From: an uncultured Muribaculaceae bacterium | GTDB taxonomy: Bacteria > Bacteroidota > Bacteroidia > Bacteroidales > Muribaculaceae | Length of the DNA: 48,595 nucleotides | Reading direction: 5' to 3' | Assembly (NCBI GenBank): GCA_910586895.1 | Contig: CAJUIW010000002.1 | Coordinates: 243,906 to 292,500, forward strand | In this document: piece after piece, positions 35,760 through 45,200 of the stretch | How positions within the stretch are numbered: the first letter of the stretch is position 1 | Layout: each line of letters begins with the position of its first letter | Notes under the pieces: model-generated | What the model was told of the DNA's origin: nothing | Databases searched by the model: none | What the model saw: the letters and a program-made list of their open reading frames with translations, nothing else | Made by a program: the position numbers and the translations under genes

Positions 35760-36244
35760 TGATACCTGATTTCAGAACCGGACTCGGCTATGATGTGCAC
35801 CGTCTTGTAGAGGGGCGGCGCCTTGTGCTTTGCGGTGTGGAGATTCCCTATTCCCTCGGACTCTTAGGACATAGCGATGCCGATGTGGCGCTCCACGCCT
35901 TGTGCGATGCTTTGCTTGGTGCAGCTTCGATGCGTGACATAGGCTATCATTTCCCTGATACAAGCGCTGACTTCGAGGGAGCCGATTCAAGGGTGCTGCT
36001 CCGGAGGGTTGTTGAGCTGATAGCTTCGAAAGGCTTCAAGGTGGCTAACGTGGATGTTACAATCATAGCGCAGGCCCCGAAGATGGCTCCACATATCGAA
36101 TTGATGATGACACGTGTGGCTGAGGATCTGGGTATTGAATCTGAACGTGTGTCAGTCAAGGCCACAACGACCGAGCGCCTTGGCTTTACAGGACGTGGCG
36201 AGGGTATAGCCGCGATGGCTACGGCCTTGATATACAAAGGTTGA
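35756..36244 (+). CDS. ispF: 2-C-methyl-D-erythritol 2,4-cyclodiphosphate synthase
   Basis: Fifth enzyme of the MEP isoprenoid pathway; cyclises CDP-methylerythritol 2-phosphate with release of CMP. The 162-aa protein has the zinc-binding DVHRL near residue 11, LLGHSDADVALHALCDALLGAA, DIGYHFPDT and the C-terminal ATTTERLGFTGRGEGIAA. ATGATG at the start gives two possible first codons (35756 or 35759); both overlap or abut the porV stop, so the genes are coupled. Confidence 0.96.
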   Translation: MMIPDFRTGLGYDVHRLVEGRRLVLCGVEIPYSLGLLGHSDADVALHALCDALLGAASMRDIGYHFPDTSADFEGADSRVLLRRVVELIASKGFKVANVDVTIIAQAPKMAPHIELMMTRVAEDLGIESERVSVKATTTERLGFTGRGEGIAAMATALIYKG

Positions 36245-36258
36245 TATAAGGCGGGAAA

Positions 36259-36591
36259 TTATATTGCGATACGGCGGGTTATCGAACCTGCTTTCAGCAG
36301 ATATACACCGCGCTGCAACAGCTTGATACGGTATGTGCCCGGCTTCAATTGCTGTTGGGTGACGAGCTGACCGAGAATAGTGAAGATTTTTATGGAAGAT
36401 GTCTGACGGACAGATATGTAGACATATCCTCCGCTGATGCCTAATGCCGATATGTCACTGTCGGCTGTTTCTTTGGCCACAATCTCACGCGGAAGGGCGT
36501 TGACGTCCTCCCATGTGGGCGATGACGCCGCCGATGCCTGTATCGAAACAACAAGCACAAGAGCCGTGAGTATGTGACGTAAAATCTTCAT
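36259..36591 (-). CDS. Short secreted protein made of a T9SS type A sorting domain
   Basis: 110 aa: a signal peptide (about 1-22), a linker of about 30 residues and a C-terminal region (52-110; IKIFTILGQLVTQQQ, then LQRGVYLLKAGS, then RRIAI) with the beta pattern of the type A C-terminal sorting domain. Such domains normally sit at the end of large exported enzymes; here there is no cargo. A full promoter lies directly upstream (36598-36629), so it is an expressed gene rather than the stub of a broken one. Possible roles are a decoy or regulator of PorV/PorU, or a small surface protein. Function not known. Confidence 0.78.
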   Translation of the reverse strand: MKILRHILTALVLVVSIQASAASSPTWEDVNALPREIVAKETADSDISALGISGGYVYISVRQTSSIKIFTILGQLVTQQQLKPGTYRIKLLQRGVYLLKAGSITRRIAI

Positions 36592-36597
36592 TCACCC

Positions 36598-36629
36598 CAA
36601 AATTACAAATTTTATTGCATCCTGCCAAA
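36598..36629 (-). promoter_or_regulatory. Promoter of the sorting-domain gene
   Basis: On the minus strand TTTG (36626-36629), 20-bp spacer and TAATTTTG (36598-36605), a full consensus in the gap after metH. The predicted leader is about 3 nt before the ATG at 36591. Confidence 0.7.
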
Positions 36630-36635
36630 CATGTG

Positions 36636-39600
36636 TCAGCGCGGGAGAAATTTATCGGTATCCTCACCGAGCCCGCGGCGGCGTGAATAGTCATCGCGCT
36701 GCTCACTGCTGATGCGTCCGGGAATGAAGTAACGCGACTGTGGATGGCCGAATATGAATCCGCTCACGGTGGCGGAGGGCTCCATTGCGCCATTGGGGGT
36801 TAGCGTTATGTCCATATCGCTGTAGTGTAGCAACTTGTCGGCAAGGAATACCAATGACTGGTCAGGCAGCGATGGATAGCCGATGGCGGGGCGTATGCCC
36901 TGATATTCGGCCCGAAGCAGACGGCGGCCGTTGTGCGGCTCATCGGGTGCGAATCCCCATAACAGGGTGCGTACGCGGTAATGCATCTCCTCGGTGGCAG
37001 CTTCCACCAGCCGGTGCGCAAGCGAGGATGCAAGCATCGAGGGGTATAGATCGCCGCTGTTCTCCCTGACGGCTATGAACTCACGCAGAGCAGGCGATAT
37101 GGTGACGGCGAATAGCCCGATATGGTCATCTCCTGCCGGATCAATGAAGTCGGCAAGTGCGGGGCAAGGATTTCCGTCGTCAGTCTGTCGGCGCAGGGTT
37201 GGTACAAGCAGTTCGGCGGCGCTGTCGTCGGGCATGCTGATATAGATGTCATTTCCCTCGGAGCGTGCTCCGGCAAGCACCACGCGGTATTGCAGCGCGC
37301 ATCCGGGGGCGGATGCCATAAGGTCAAGCATCCGTGAGGCTTCTTTCCATAGCTGCATTGCTTCGCTTCCTTTACCCCTCTGCGCTTCGGGCAGTGAGGC
37401 GAGCCATGCTGCTTTGCAGTGGTCGCATCCTGTAATGTCAGCCACTGCAGCGAGTGAGGCGTCGAGTCCCCAGGCTTTGAAGAGGGCACGGACGTTGATG
37501 CTGTCGCGCACATCGTTGATGGTGAGTTCTCCATCGATGACTCCGGTTCGGTTAGGCGCAGGGGCTTTCAGGGAGAAGTCAATGGTCGGGCGCCGGTTGT
37601 ATGCTTCTTGGAGTGAGAGAAGCGGAGCTGATTCCGAGTGGCGGTCGCGGAGTCGCTGTTGAGCCTCCTTCAGCTCGTTTTCAGCCTGCTGGCATGTGGC
37701 ACTGTTGATGAGGCGCCTTGCGACGGAGGGGAGCGATGCCGCTTCGTGGGTGTAGGCCACCGGTCCGGAATAATGCGGAGCTATCTTGATGGCGGTATGC
37801 TCTGCTGAGGCTGCGGCGCCGCCAATCAGCAGCGGTATGCGTAGGCCTCTCTCCTCCATCATCTCTGCCACATGGCACATTTCGGAAAGCGAGGGGGTTA
37901 TCAGTCCGCTGAGACCTATGGCATCGGCATGGTTGGATGTTGCGGCATTTATGATATCGTCAGCTTCCACCATCACGCCGAGGTCAATCACGCGGAAGCC
38001 GTTGCACTGCATTACCACGCTTACTATGTTCTTGCCTATGTCATGTACATCGCCTTTTACCGTGGCAAGTATGATGGTCGGTGCGCCGGTGTCTGTTCCG
38101 GCTGACGAAGCGCTCTCTTTCTCTATAAGCGGGGTGAGGTGCTTGACGGCGCTCTTCATCACCCAGGCGCTTTTGACTACCTGGGGGAGGAACATCTCGC
38201 CCTTGCCGAACTTTTCGCCTACGCGGTTCATTCCGGCCATAAGCGCTCCTTCGATTACTGCCATTGCTGTACCGCTTTCAGCTACGGCGGCATCCACTGT
38301 CAGTTCAAGATTGGAGGTTGAGCCACTCACAACCATCTGCGTCAGGCGTTCTACAGCAGAGAGCGCGGTGGGCGCCGGGGCGGGAGCGGGAGCTTTCTGC
38401 CCTGATTTGGCCTCAAGCTCGCGTGTTTTTATTTCAGTGGCTATCTGTACAAGCCGGTCGGTAGCATCATCGCTGCGGTCAAACAGCACATCATCTATGG
38501 CATTGCGCAGCCCGGCATCAATGCTGTCGTAATCGAGCAGTGTGGAAGGGTTTATGATGGCCATGTCCATGCCGGCTTTTACCGCATGGTGCAGAAATAC
38601 GGAGTGCATGGCCTCGCGTACAGTGTTGTTGCCGCGGAATGCAAACGACAGATTGCTGAGGCCTCCGCTCACACGAGCGCCGGGGAGATTCTCTTTTATC
38701 CAGCGGGTGGCGTTGATGAAGTCAAGCGCATACCGGCGGTGAGCGTCTATACCTGTGGCTATGGTGAGGATGTTGGGGTCAAATATTATGTCGGCGGGTG
38801 ATACACCGGCTTGCTCGGTCAGGAGCCGGTAAGCTCTTTCGCAGATGCTTATACGGCGTTCAAAGGTGTCGGCCTGTCCCTCCTCATCGAATGCCATCAC
38901 TACGACGGCTGCCCCCATATCGTGTATGTGGCGGGCTTTCTTGAGGAATATCTCCTCGCCCTCCTTGAGGCTGATGGAGTTGACCACCGGACGTCCCTGC
39001 ACATGCTCCAATGCGGCTGTGATCACACTCCAGTCCGATGAATCGATCATCACCGGTATGCGTGTCAGTTCAGGTTCGGCTCCGAGGCGGTCGAGGAACA
39101 GGCATATCTCCTTTGAGGCGTTGAGCATGGCATCGTCCATGTTGATGTCAATAATGTCGGCTCCCGCCTTGATCTGGGAGCGTGCTATCTGCAGCGCTTC
39201 GTCAATGGATCCCTCCTTGATGAGGCGGAGGAACTTGCGGCTACCGGCTACATTGCAGCGTTCGCCTACTTTTATCAGACGGCACCCCTCGGGGAAGCTT
39301 GCGTCATCAAGTCCTGCGAGGCGCAGGGTAGTGCTGTCAGCTTCCTGCCATAGGCGTGGGGCATGCAGGGCGGCTTCGTCGGCTATGGCCTTTATATGCC
39401 CGGGGGTGGTACCGCAGCATCCACCAACGATGTTCAGCCGGCCTTCATTCAGCAGGGGGCTGAGCAGCGATGCCATGATGCGGGGCGTCTGGCTGTAGGC
39501 TCCGAGTGCGTCGGGGAGGCCGGCGTTGGGGTATGCGGCCACTGCTGCGGGCATATCGGAGATGGCAGTGATGAAGGGTATCATCTGCTCGGCTCCGAAG

Positions 39601-40337
39601 CCGCAGTTGAATCCTACGGAGAGAGGATGGATATGTGACGTTGAGGTGAAGAATGCCGCGGCTGACTGGCCTGACAGCGTGCGTCCGTTCTCGGTCAGGG
39701 TTACGGAGAGTGATACTGGGAGAAGGCGGCCGCAGTCGGTCATGGCGCGTCGGGCCGCAAATATGGCTGCTTTTGCGTTCAGGCCGTCGAATATGGTTTC
39801 GAGCAACAGGAGGTCCACCCCACCCTCGATAAGCGCTCTAATCTGCGTGTAATAGGCTTCTGAGAGCTGTGAGAAGCTTACGCTGCGGTCAGAAAGCGCG
39901 TTTGCCATGGCGAGTGACTTGCCTGAGGGGCCTACGCTACCAGCCACCCACACCTGCACGGGGGCGCTATCGGCTGCTTTGCGTGCCACTGTAGCGGCGG
40001 CGCGTGCAATGTCGGCAGCAAGGTGGCTCAGCCCGTAGTCGGCAAGTGAGATGGCGTTTGAATTGAAGGAGTTTGTCTCTATGATACGCGCGCCGGCATC
40101 AATGTAGCGCATGTGGATGCGTTCTATCACGTCAGGGCGGGTGATGCAGAGCAAATCGTTGCACCCGATAAGAGCGTGTCCTGTGTCGTCGGGTATCGAC
40201 GTGCCGTTGTGGAAATCGGCTTCTGAAAGATTTTCCTGCTGGATCATGGTGCCCATGGCTCCGTCAAGAATCAGAATTTCCCTGCTTAGTGTCTCAATCA
40301 GCTGCTCTGAGCGGCCGGAAAGTTTCAAAGTGTGCAT
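36636..40337 (-). CDS. metH: Cobalamin-dependent methionine synthase
   Basis: 1233 aa, nearly the length of E. coli MetH. Moves the methyl group of 5-methyltetrahydrofolate to homocysteine through methylcobalamin. Domains in order: homocysteine-binding (about 15-325; ILDGAMGTMIQ, with zinc ligands in GFNCGFG and VGGCCGTTPGH), folate/pterin-binding (about 345-620; INVGERCNVAGSRKF-like segment VGERCNVAGSRKF, DIIDINMDDAML), cap (about 655-740), B12-binding (about 745-880; DVHDIGKNI with the cobalt-ligating His) and C-terminal SAM-binding reactivation domain (about 900-1233). No metF is close by. Upstream lies only 92 bp to the tRNA-Asp gene, without a cobalamin riboswitch. Confidence 0.96.
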   Translation of the reverse strand: MHTLKLSGRSEQLIETLSREILILDGAMGTMIQQENLSEADFHNGTSIPDDTGHALIGCNDLLCITRPDVIERIHMRYIDAGARIIETNSFNSNAISLADYGLSHLAADIARAAATVARKAADSAPVQVWVAGSVGPSGKSLAMANALSDRSVSFSQLSEAYYTQIRALIEGGVDLLLLETIFDGLNAKAAIFAARRAMTDCGRLLPVSLSVTLTENGRTLSGQSAAAFFTSTSHIHPLSVGFNCGFGAEQMIPFITAISDMPAAVAAYPNAGLPDALGAYSQTPRIMASLLSPLLNEGRLNIVGGCCGTTPGHIKAIADEAALHAPRLWQEADSTTLRLAGLDDASFPEGCRLIKVGERCNVAGSRKFLRLIKEGSIDEALQIARSQIKAGADIIDINMDDAMLNASKEICLFLDRLGAEPELTRIPVMIDSSDWSVITAALEHVQGRPVVNSISLKEGEEIFLKKARHIHDMGAAVVVMAFDEEGQADTFERRISICERAYRLLTEQAGVSPADIIFDPNILTIATGIDAHRRYALDFINATRWIKENLPGARVSGGLSNLSFAFRGNNTVREAMHSVFLHHAVKAGMDMAIINPSTLLDYDSIDAGLRNAIDDVLFDRSDDATDRLVQIATEIKTRELEAKSGQKAPAPAPAPTALSAVERLTQMVVSGSTSNLELTVDAAVAESGTAMAVIEGALMAGMNRVGEKFGKGEMFLPQVVKSAWVMKSAVKHLTPLIEKESASSAGTDTGAPTIILATVKGDVHDIGKNIVSVVMQCNGFRVIDLGVMVEADDIINAATSNHADAIGLSGLITPSLSEMCHVAEMMEERGLRIPLLIGGAAASAEHTAIKIAPHYSGPVAYTHEAASLPSVARRLINSATCQQAENELKEAQQRLRDRHSESAPLLSLQEAYNRRPTIDFSLKAPAPNRTGVIDGELTINDVRDSINVRALFKAWGLDASLAAVADITGCDHCKAAWLASLPEAQRGKGSEAMQLWKEASRMLDLMASAPGCALQYRVVLAGARSEGNDIYISMPDDSAAELLVPTLRRQTDDGNPCPALADFIDPAGDDHIGLFAVTISPALREFIAVRENSGDLYPSMLASSLAHRLVEAATEEMHYRVRTLLWGFAPDEPHNGRRLLRAEYQGIRPAIGYPSLPDQSLVFLADKLLHYSDMDITLTPNGAMEPSATVSGFIFGHPQSRYFIPGRISSEQRDDYSRRRGLGEDTDKFLPR

Positions 40338-40367
40338 GATAGTGTGTATGCGCGCGCGAATGTTATA

Positions 40368-40415
40368 TAAAAAAAGAATGAGTAACGTAAACCGAAGTTT
40401 AACAATTACTCATTC
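40368..40415 (-). terminator. Terminator after tRNA-Asp
   Basis: A 10-bp outer stem (GAATGAGTAA at 40376-40385 with TTACTCATTC at 40406-40415), an inner stem TAAAC/GTTTA with loop CGAA, and a run of T on the minus strand (40368-40375). It separates the tRNA transcript from metH. Confidence 0.85.
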
Positions 40416-40429
40416 TCCTCTCTCCTCTG

Positions 40430-40503
40430 CGGTATGGACGGGACTCGAACCCGCGACCCCCTGCGTGACAGGCAGGTATTCTAACCAGCTGAACTACCAC
40501 ACC
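40430..40503 (-). tRNA. tRNA-Asp (anticodon GTC)
   Basis: A 74-nt cloverleaf: acceptor GGTGTGG with CCATACC plus discriminator G, anticodon stem CCTGC/GCAGG around the loop CTGTCAC (anticodon GTC), and T arm with GGTTCGAGTCC. The 3' CCA is not encoded, so RNase Z and CCA-adding enzyme are needed. A consensus promoter and a terminator frame it. Confidence 0.97.
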
Positions 40504-40543
40504 AGTGTTTTGAGGTGCAATGGTTATTACCGTTTTGCGAGTG

Positions 40544-40575
40544 CAAAGATAGGGTACGTTTTTGAATCCTGCAAA
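40544..40575 (-). promoter_or_regulatory. Promoter of tRNA-Asp
   Basis: TTTG (40572-40575), 20-bp spacer and TATCTTTG (40544-40551) on the minus strand, an exact consensus, starting transcription about 37 nt before the mature tRNA. Confidence 0.8.
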
Positions 40576-40669
40576 TATTTTGACAACTTTTTTTCGATTT
40601 TTTTTGAGAAAAACTTTTCGGTATGCTCGATTGTTGTAGCTATGCATCTAAGAACTAATAATTTAAGCA

Positions 40670-41434
40670 ATGAAAAAATCTTTTATCCTATTTGCAACTT
40701 TTTTTTCGCTCTCATCAGTTTTTTTGACTTCATGTAGTGATGATGATGATGTGGATGCCCCTGACTATACTCCGGCACCCTCGACAGTGATATCCTCAAA
40801 TTTCGATCCTGAGTTTGCCGCGAAGCTTCAGGAAGCGGGTGTGGTGAAGAATGCCAATGCCATCACTTACGGTGAGGTGATGAATGTGACATCGCTCAAT
40901 GTGGCGGGCAATCCGCTTGTCGCCGACGGCAAGCTGGAGTCATTGCAGGGCGTGCAGTATTTCACCGCACTGCAGACGCTGGAATGTCAGAACAACGCCA
41001 TATCGGAGCTTGACGTGAGCTTCAACGATGACCTCGTGACCCTGAAATGCGACAACAACAAGATTCAGACGCTCAATATGACGGGGTGCGATGATCTGGA
41101 ATATCTGTATGCCGGCAAAAATGAACTTGTGTCAGCCGATTTGCGGGGATTGCCCGAAATCAAGGTGGCTGATCTGAGTGACAATAATCTCACATCGGTC
41201 AATGTGCAGGGATGCGGAAAGATGACAACTCTATATATAAACGGCAACCGTCTGACATCGGCCGATATCGCCACATGCACCTCTCTGACCGCTTTCGGAT
41301 GTGACGACAACCCCGGCTCGGAAGGCTCGTTCATGGTCAAGGCCTGGTTTGAGGATGGATCGCAGCCTGCTAATTTTACCACTGCTCCATGGGCCTATTC
41401 AGGCAATCCGGTGCAGGTGTATTATTATAAATAA
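40670..41434 (+). CDS. Leucine-rich-repeat surface lipoprotein
   Basis: 254 aa. The signal peptide ends in the lipobox LTSC (Cys22), followed directly by SDDDDVDAP, the acidic run that in Bacteroides acts as a surface-export signal for lipoproteins. After a linker come about six leucine-rich repeats of about 20 residues (FTALQTLECQNNAISELDVS, DDLVTLKCDNNKIQTLNMTG, DDLEYLYAGKNELVSADLRG), similar to internalin-like BspA repeats. Probably a cell-surface binding protein. It stands alone, with its own terminator at 41453-41488. Confidence 0.88.
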   Translation: MKKSFILFATFFSLSSVFLTSCSDDDDVDAPDYTPAPSTVISSNFDPEFAAKLQEAGVVKNANAITYGEVMNVTSLNVAGNPLVADGKLESLQGVQYFTALQTLECQNNAISELDVSFNDDLVTLKCDNNKIQTLNMTGCDDLEYLYAGKNELVSADLRGLPEIKVADLSDNNLTSVNVQGCGKMTTLYINGNRLTSADIATCTSLTAFGCDDNPGSEGSFMVKAWFEDGSQPANFTTAPWAYSGNPVQVYYYK

Positions 41435-41452
41435 TAAGTAACGTATTCTGAT

Positions 41453-41494
41453 ATGGACTGCTGCAACGTCAATGGTGTGGCAGTCCATTATTTG
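41453..41494 (+). terminator. Terminator of the LRR lipoprotein gene
   Basis: A 9-bp stem, ATGGACTGC (41453-41461) with GCAGTCCAT (41480-41488), followed by TATTTGTTT. The hairpin covers the ATG at 41453, which supports the later start of the next gene. Confidence 0.7.
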
Positions 41495-41522
41495 TTTATG
41501 CCGGGGGAATGTCGTATCTTTA
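41491..41522 (+). promoter_or_regulatory. Promoter of the DUF5715 gene
   Basis: TTTG (41491-41494), 20-bp spacer and TATCTTTA (41515-41522), one mismatch from consensus. The predicted leader is about 5 nt before the ATG at 41531, which fixes the start choice. Confidence 0.65.
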
Positions 41523-41530
41523 CGCTCATT

Positions 41531-42274
41531 ATGATGCGAGGGATATTACTTATATTTTCAGCGGCATTCCTGACGCTCTGCGGCTGTGGCGGCGGGGCGG
41601 AGCAGAACCGTGAGGCTGAGGCTGTCAAGATAGTGCAGCTTGACATGCGTGCCGACACGGCAGGGCGCTATGCCACCTGCATGGAGGAGATGCCGGGCAA
41701 TACGGTAAGGTTGCGCACCAACAGCGTTGGGCGGCTCGACGAAGTGTTCAACGACAGCAACTATGTACATTGGGCTGCCGCCGAGCAGATAGGACTGAAG
41801 CCTTTGGCTGACATGCGTTCGCACTGGAAGTTGTCGCGCCCGATTGTAAAGATAGCTTCCTGTGAGGATTTCTATCTGGAGACGCTTACCCATTCCAGCC
41901 CTTATCTTGTGCCCGAGGGAGCGGCTATGCTTCACGAGGTGGGGCGCCGGTTCTGCGACTCGCTGCAGGCGCGCGGAGGAGGCGACTACCGTATACGTGT
42001 GACCAGCGTGCTGCGCACTCCCGAAAGCATACGCCGGCTCAAGCGCCGCAATAAGAATGCCATTGACTCGTCGGTGCATCAGTTGGGCACCACTGTTGAT
42101 ATAAGCTACAATGTGTTTGCGGCCGACAGTCCTGCCGTGCCACGATCTTCGGCCGACCTCAAGGCTTTGCTTGCCGAGGTGCTGTGGGCAATGCGTAGCG
42201 AAGGAAAGATACTTGTAAAATATGAAAAGAAGCAGCCGTGCTTCCACATCACGGCCTGCAAGCGTAATGACTGA
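41531..42274 (+). CDS. DUF5715 family lipoprotein, M15 peptidase-like
   Basis: 247 aa from the ATG at 41531; the ATG at 41534 is also possible. The frame is open to 41453, but that part holds the upstream terminator and this gene's own promoter. The signal peptide has a lipobox LCGC (Cys19). The C-terminal half resembles zinc D-Ala-D-Ala peptidases of the M15 fold: RIRVTSVLRTPES, then SVHQLGTTVDISY with His183 and Asp190, and a late His239 in CFHITA, the three ligands expected. A peptidoglycan peptidase role in the periplasm is inferred. It overlaps the AsmA-like gene by 8 bp. Confidence 0.8.
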   Translation: MMRGILLIFSAAFLTLCGCGGGAEQNREAEAVKIVQLDMRADTAGRYATCMEEMPGNTVRLRTNSVGRLDEVFNDSNYVHWAAAEQIGLKPLADMRSHWKLSRPIVKIASCEDFYLETLTHSSPYLVPEGAAMLHEVGRRFCDSLQARGGGDYRIRVTSVLRTPESIRRLKRRNKNAIDSSVHQLGTTVDISYNVFAADSPAVPRSSADLKALLAEVLWAMRSEGKILVKYEKKQPCFHITACKRND

Positions 42275-45200
42275 ACCTGTTGACGATAAGACTCCCCGGC
42301 CGGCTGCCCCACGTAAGCGCCGCCGCTGGCTCACTGTGATAAAGGTCCTGCTGGGGACCGTGGCCGCACTGCTTGCCCTGATGCTGATAACGGTAGGGGT
42401 GGCGGTGTGGATACTTACGCCTGAGCGCCTTACACCTATAGTGTGCAAATATGGCTCGGAATTTCTGGATGCCGACATCAATGCCAAGCGTGTGGAGCTT
42501 ACATTCTGGAGCACATTCCCGCGTCTGACGGTAGAGGTGGAGGACCTTGAGGTGATAAGCCGCGTGTTTGACAAAGCCGATCCGCTTCAGCGGAGCCGTA
42601 TACCGGCCGGAGCCGACTCGCTCCTGAGTGTGGGGATGTTCCGCGGCGGTATCAATCTGGCGCTTCTTCCGGCGGGGCATATCAATCTGTATGACGTTGA
42701 GATACAGCGCCCGCGGGTCAATCTGGTGCAGCTTGATTCGACGATGGCCAATTACGATATCGTGCCTCCGTCGGAGAAGAGCGAGGATACGGACACGCCG
42801 CTACCTTCGATATCGCTTGACCGTTTCCTTGTTTCCGGAGGTTTCCCGGTGCGTTACCGTTCGATACCTGACTCGCTCGATGTCATGGCGCAGATGTCGA
42901 CAATCGATATTGGCAGTGACGGCAATGCCGTGTATTCGCTCAAGATAGATGGCAAGGGTGGAGCCGGAGTGGCCGACCTGCGTATCCCTCCGATGAAATT
43001 CGGGGTAAACGGCGGCATAGAGTGGCGTCCGTCCGAGCCGTCGGCAGTGAGGCTGCATGAGCTGAAGATAGGAGTTGCCGATGTGGCGGTGACGCTGGAT
43101 GCTTTCGTGCATTTCTCCGACTCGCTTACCGTGCATGAAATGACTCTTGAGTCAAAAGATATACAGATACGCAAGGTGATAGATATGATTCCCGGGGAAT
43201 ACCGCGGCAATCTGGACAAGCTCCGCACCAATCTACAGGCTTCGCTGCGGGTAGAGCTGCTGGAGCGCTACTCGCCTGGCAGCGGACGGATACCATCGCT
43301 ACGTATGGACCTTACTATGCCTAAGGGCACGCTTGAGTACGGACCGCTGAAGCTGTCGCGCGTGGAGGCTGATGTGACAGCCGTCATCGACGGTACCACT
43401 CCTGACGCTACGGTCATCACTGTGCGCCGGCTTGGCGCCACGGGGCGGGCTGTCGACTTCACGCTGAGCGGTTCGCTGCGTCAGCCGTTGAGCGACCCTC
43501 TTGTGGAGGCTACCTTCGACGGACAGCTTGAGATGGCCATGCTTCCGGCCGACCTGCTGTCGCGGCTGCCTGTGACGCTCAGAGGGCGCCTTTCGGGGCA
43601 TGCCGACGCTTATCTGCGGCAGAGCTGGCTTACAGGGAAGGCGTTTCATAAGATACGGCTCGACGGCGAGCTGAAGCTTGATGACTTCCATATGGCGGCG
43701 CGTGACAGCTCGCTTAACATCTATACCCGTCATGCGGGCTTTAAGCTCGGTTCAAGTTCGTCGGTGCAGGTCAACGGCATGAAGGTCGATTCGCTTCTGA
43801 CGGCGTCGCTCACCGTCGACACCGTGGCGCTCGGCATACCGGGGATGCAGCTTATCGGCAAAGGGCTGTCGATGGGACTGGGCTCACGCAACGTGTCGGG
43901 CTCTATCGACACTACCAAAATCAATCCTATGGGTGCCAGCATACGTGCCGAGCGGCTCACCATGCGCTCCGACAGCGACTCGGTGCGTGTGGTGCTGAGG
44001 GATGCCTTTGTGAAGGCCACGCTTCAGCGCTACAATCAGGAGTCGCGCAGTCCGTTGCTCAAACTGGAGTCATCGCTGGGCGCGATGCGTATGGCTGACC
44101 GCTACAACCGCCTGTCGCTCCGCGATGTGGAGCTGAATGCCCTGCTTCACCCGAAGCCGCGTCCGAAGATGTCGGCACGGATGCAGACGGTGTACGATTC
44201 GATTGCCGCCGCCCATCCGCAGCTGTCGTCAGACAGCATCATGGCGATAGCACGCAGGCAGTTCAGCCACCGCAGGGTAGTGCGCGATTCCGTACATCAG
44301 ACGGAGAATATCGACTTCCATCTTGACAACTCCATGCGTTCATGGCTGCGGCTGTGGCAGGCTTCGGGAAGCATAAAGGCGGGGAGTGCGAGGATGTTCA
44401 CCCCTTACTTCCCGGTGCGTAACCGCATGGAGCATTTCGATGTTAGCTTCAGCACTGACAGCGTAAATATCCACGGCGTGAAGATAAATGTGGGACACAG
44501 CGACTTCCTTATCAACGGAAGCGTGTCGAACATATCGCGCGCTCTGACCTCGCGGCGTGGCTCGCCGATAAAGGTTGATTTCGACATACACTCTGACTCG
44601 CTGAACATCAACGATATCACTGACGCGCTGATGAAGGGCGCCGTGTTTACCGAGAAGATTCAGAAAGGGGAGGTGAAGATAGCCGATTCGGACAATGACG
44701 AGGTGATAAACGCTTCGATGGCCTCGCACATTGACGATAGCGAGCGCACGGCATTCGTGGTGCCCTCTAACATAACAGCCAATCTGCATGTCAAGGCCAA
44801 TGTGGTACAGTTTGCCGACATTCTTTTCCAGCGGTTCGAGGGGGATGTGTCGGCTGCCGGAGGGGCGGTGCATCTCAACCGGCTCGGGGCGTTCACGCCT
44901 ATGGGCAGTCTTGCCATGACGGCGCTATATTCGGCGCCTGACAAGCATGATGTGCGCTTTGCCACCGGACTGGTGGTGCGCCGGCTCAATCTGCATGAAT
45001 TCCTCCACATGATGCCCGAGATTGACTCCATCCTGCCGATGCTCAATTCCATGGAGGGTATCATCGACACGGAGTGTGCGCTCACCACGGAGCTTGACTC
45101 GATGATGAACTTCAAGTTCCACACGCTTGACATGGCTATGAAGCTGTCAGGCGACTCGCTCGTGCTGCTTGACAGCGAAACGTTCCGCACCATGTCGAAA

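Noticed and set aside
40338..40429. Cobalamin riboswitch before metH
   Set aside because: Only 92 bp separate metH from the tRNA gene, and most of this is the tRNA terminator hairpin. No B12-box-like sequence is visible.
41453..41530. Upstream start of the DUF5715 protein
   Set aside because: The segment holds a terminator hairpin and a promoter, and the lipoprotein signal starts only at 41531.
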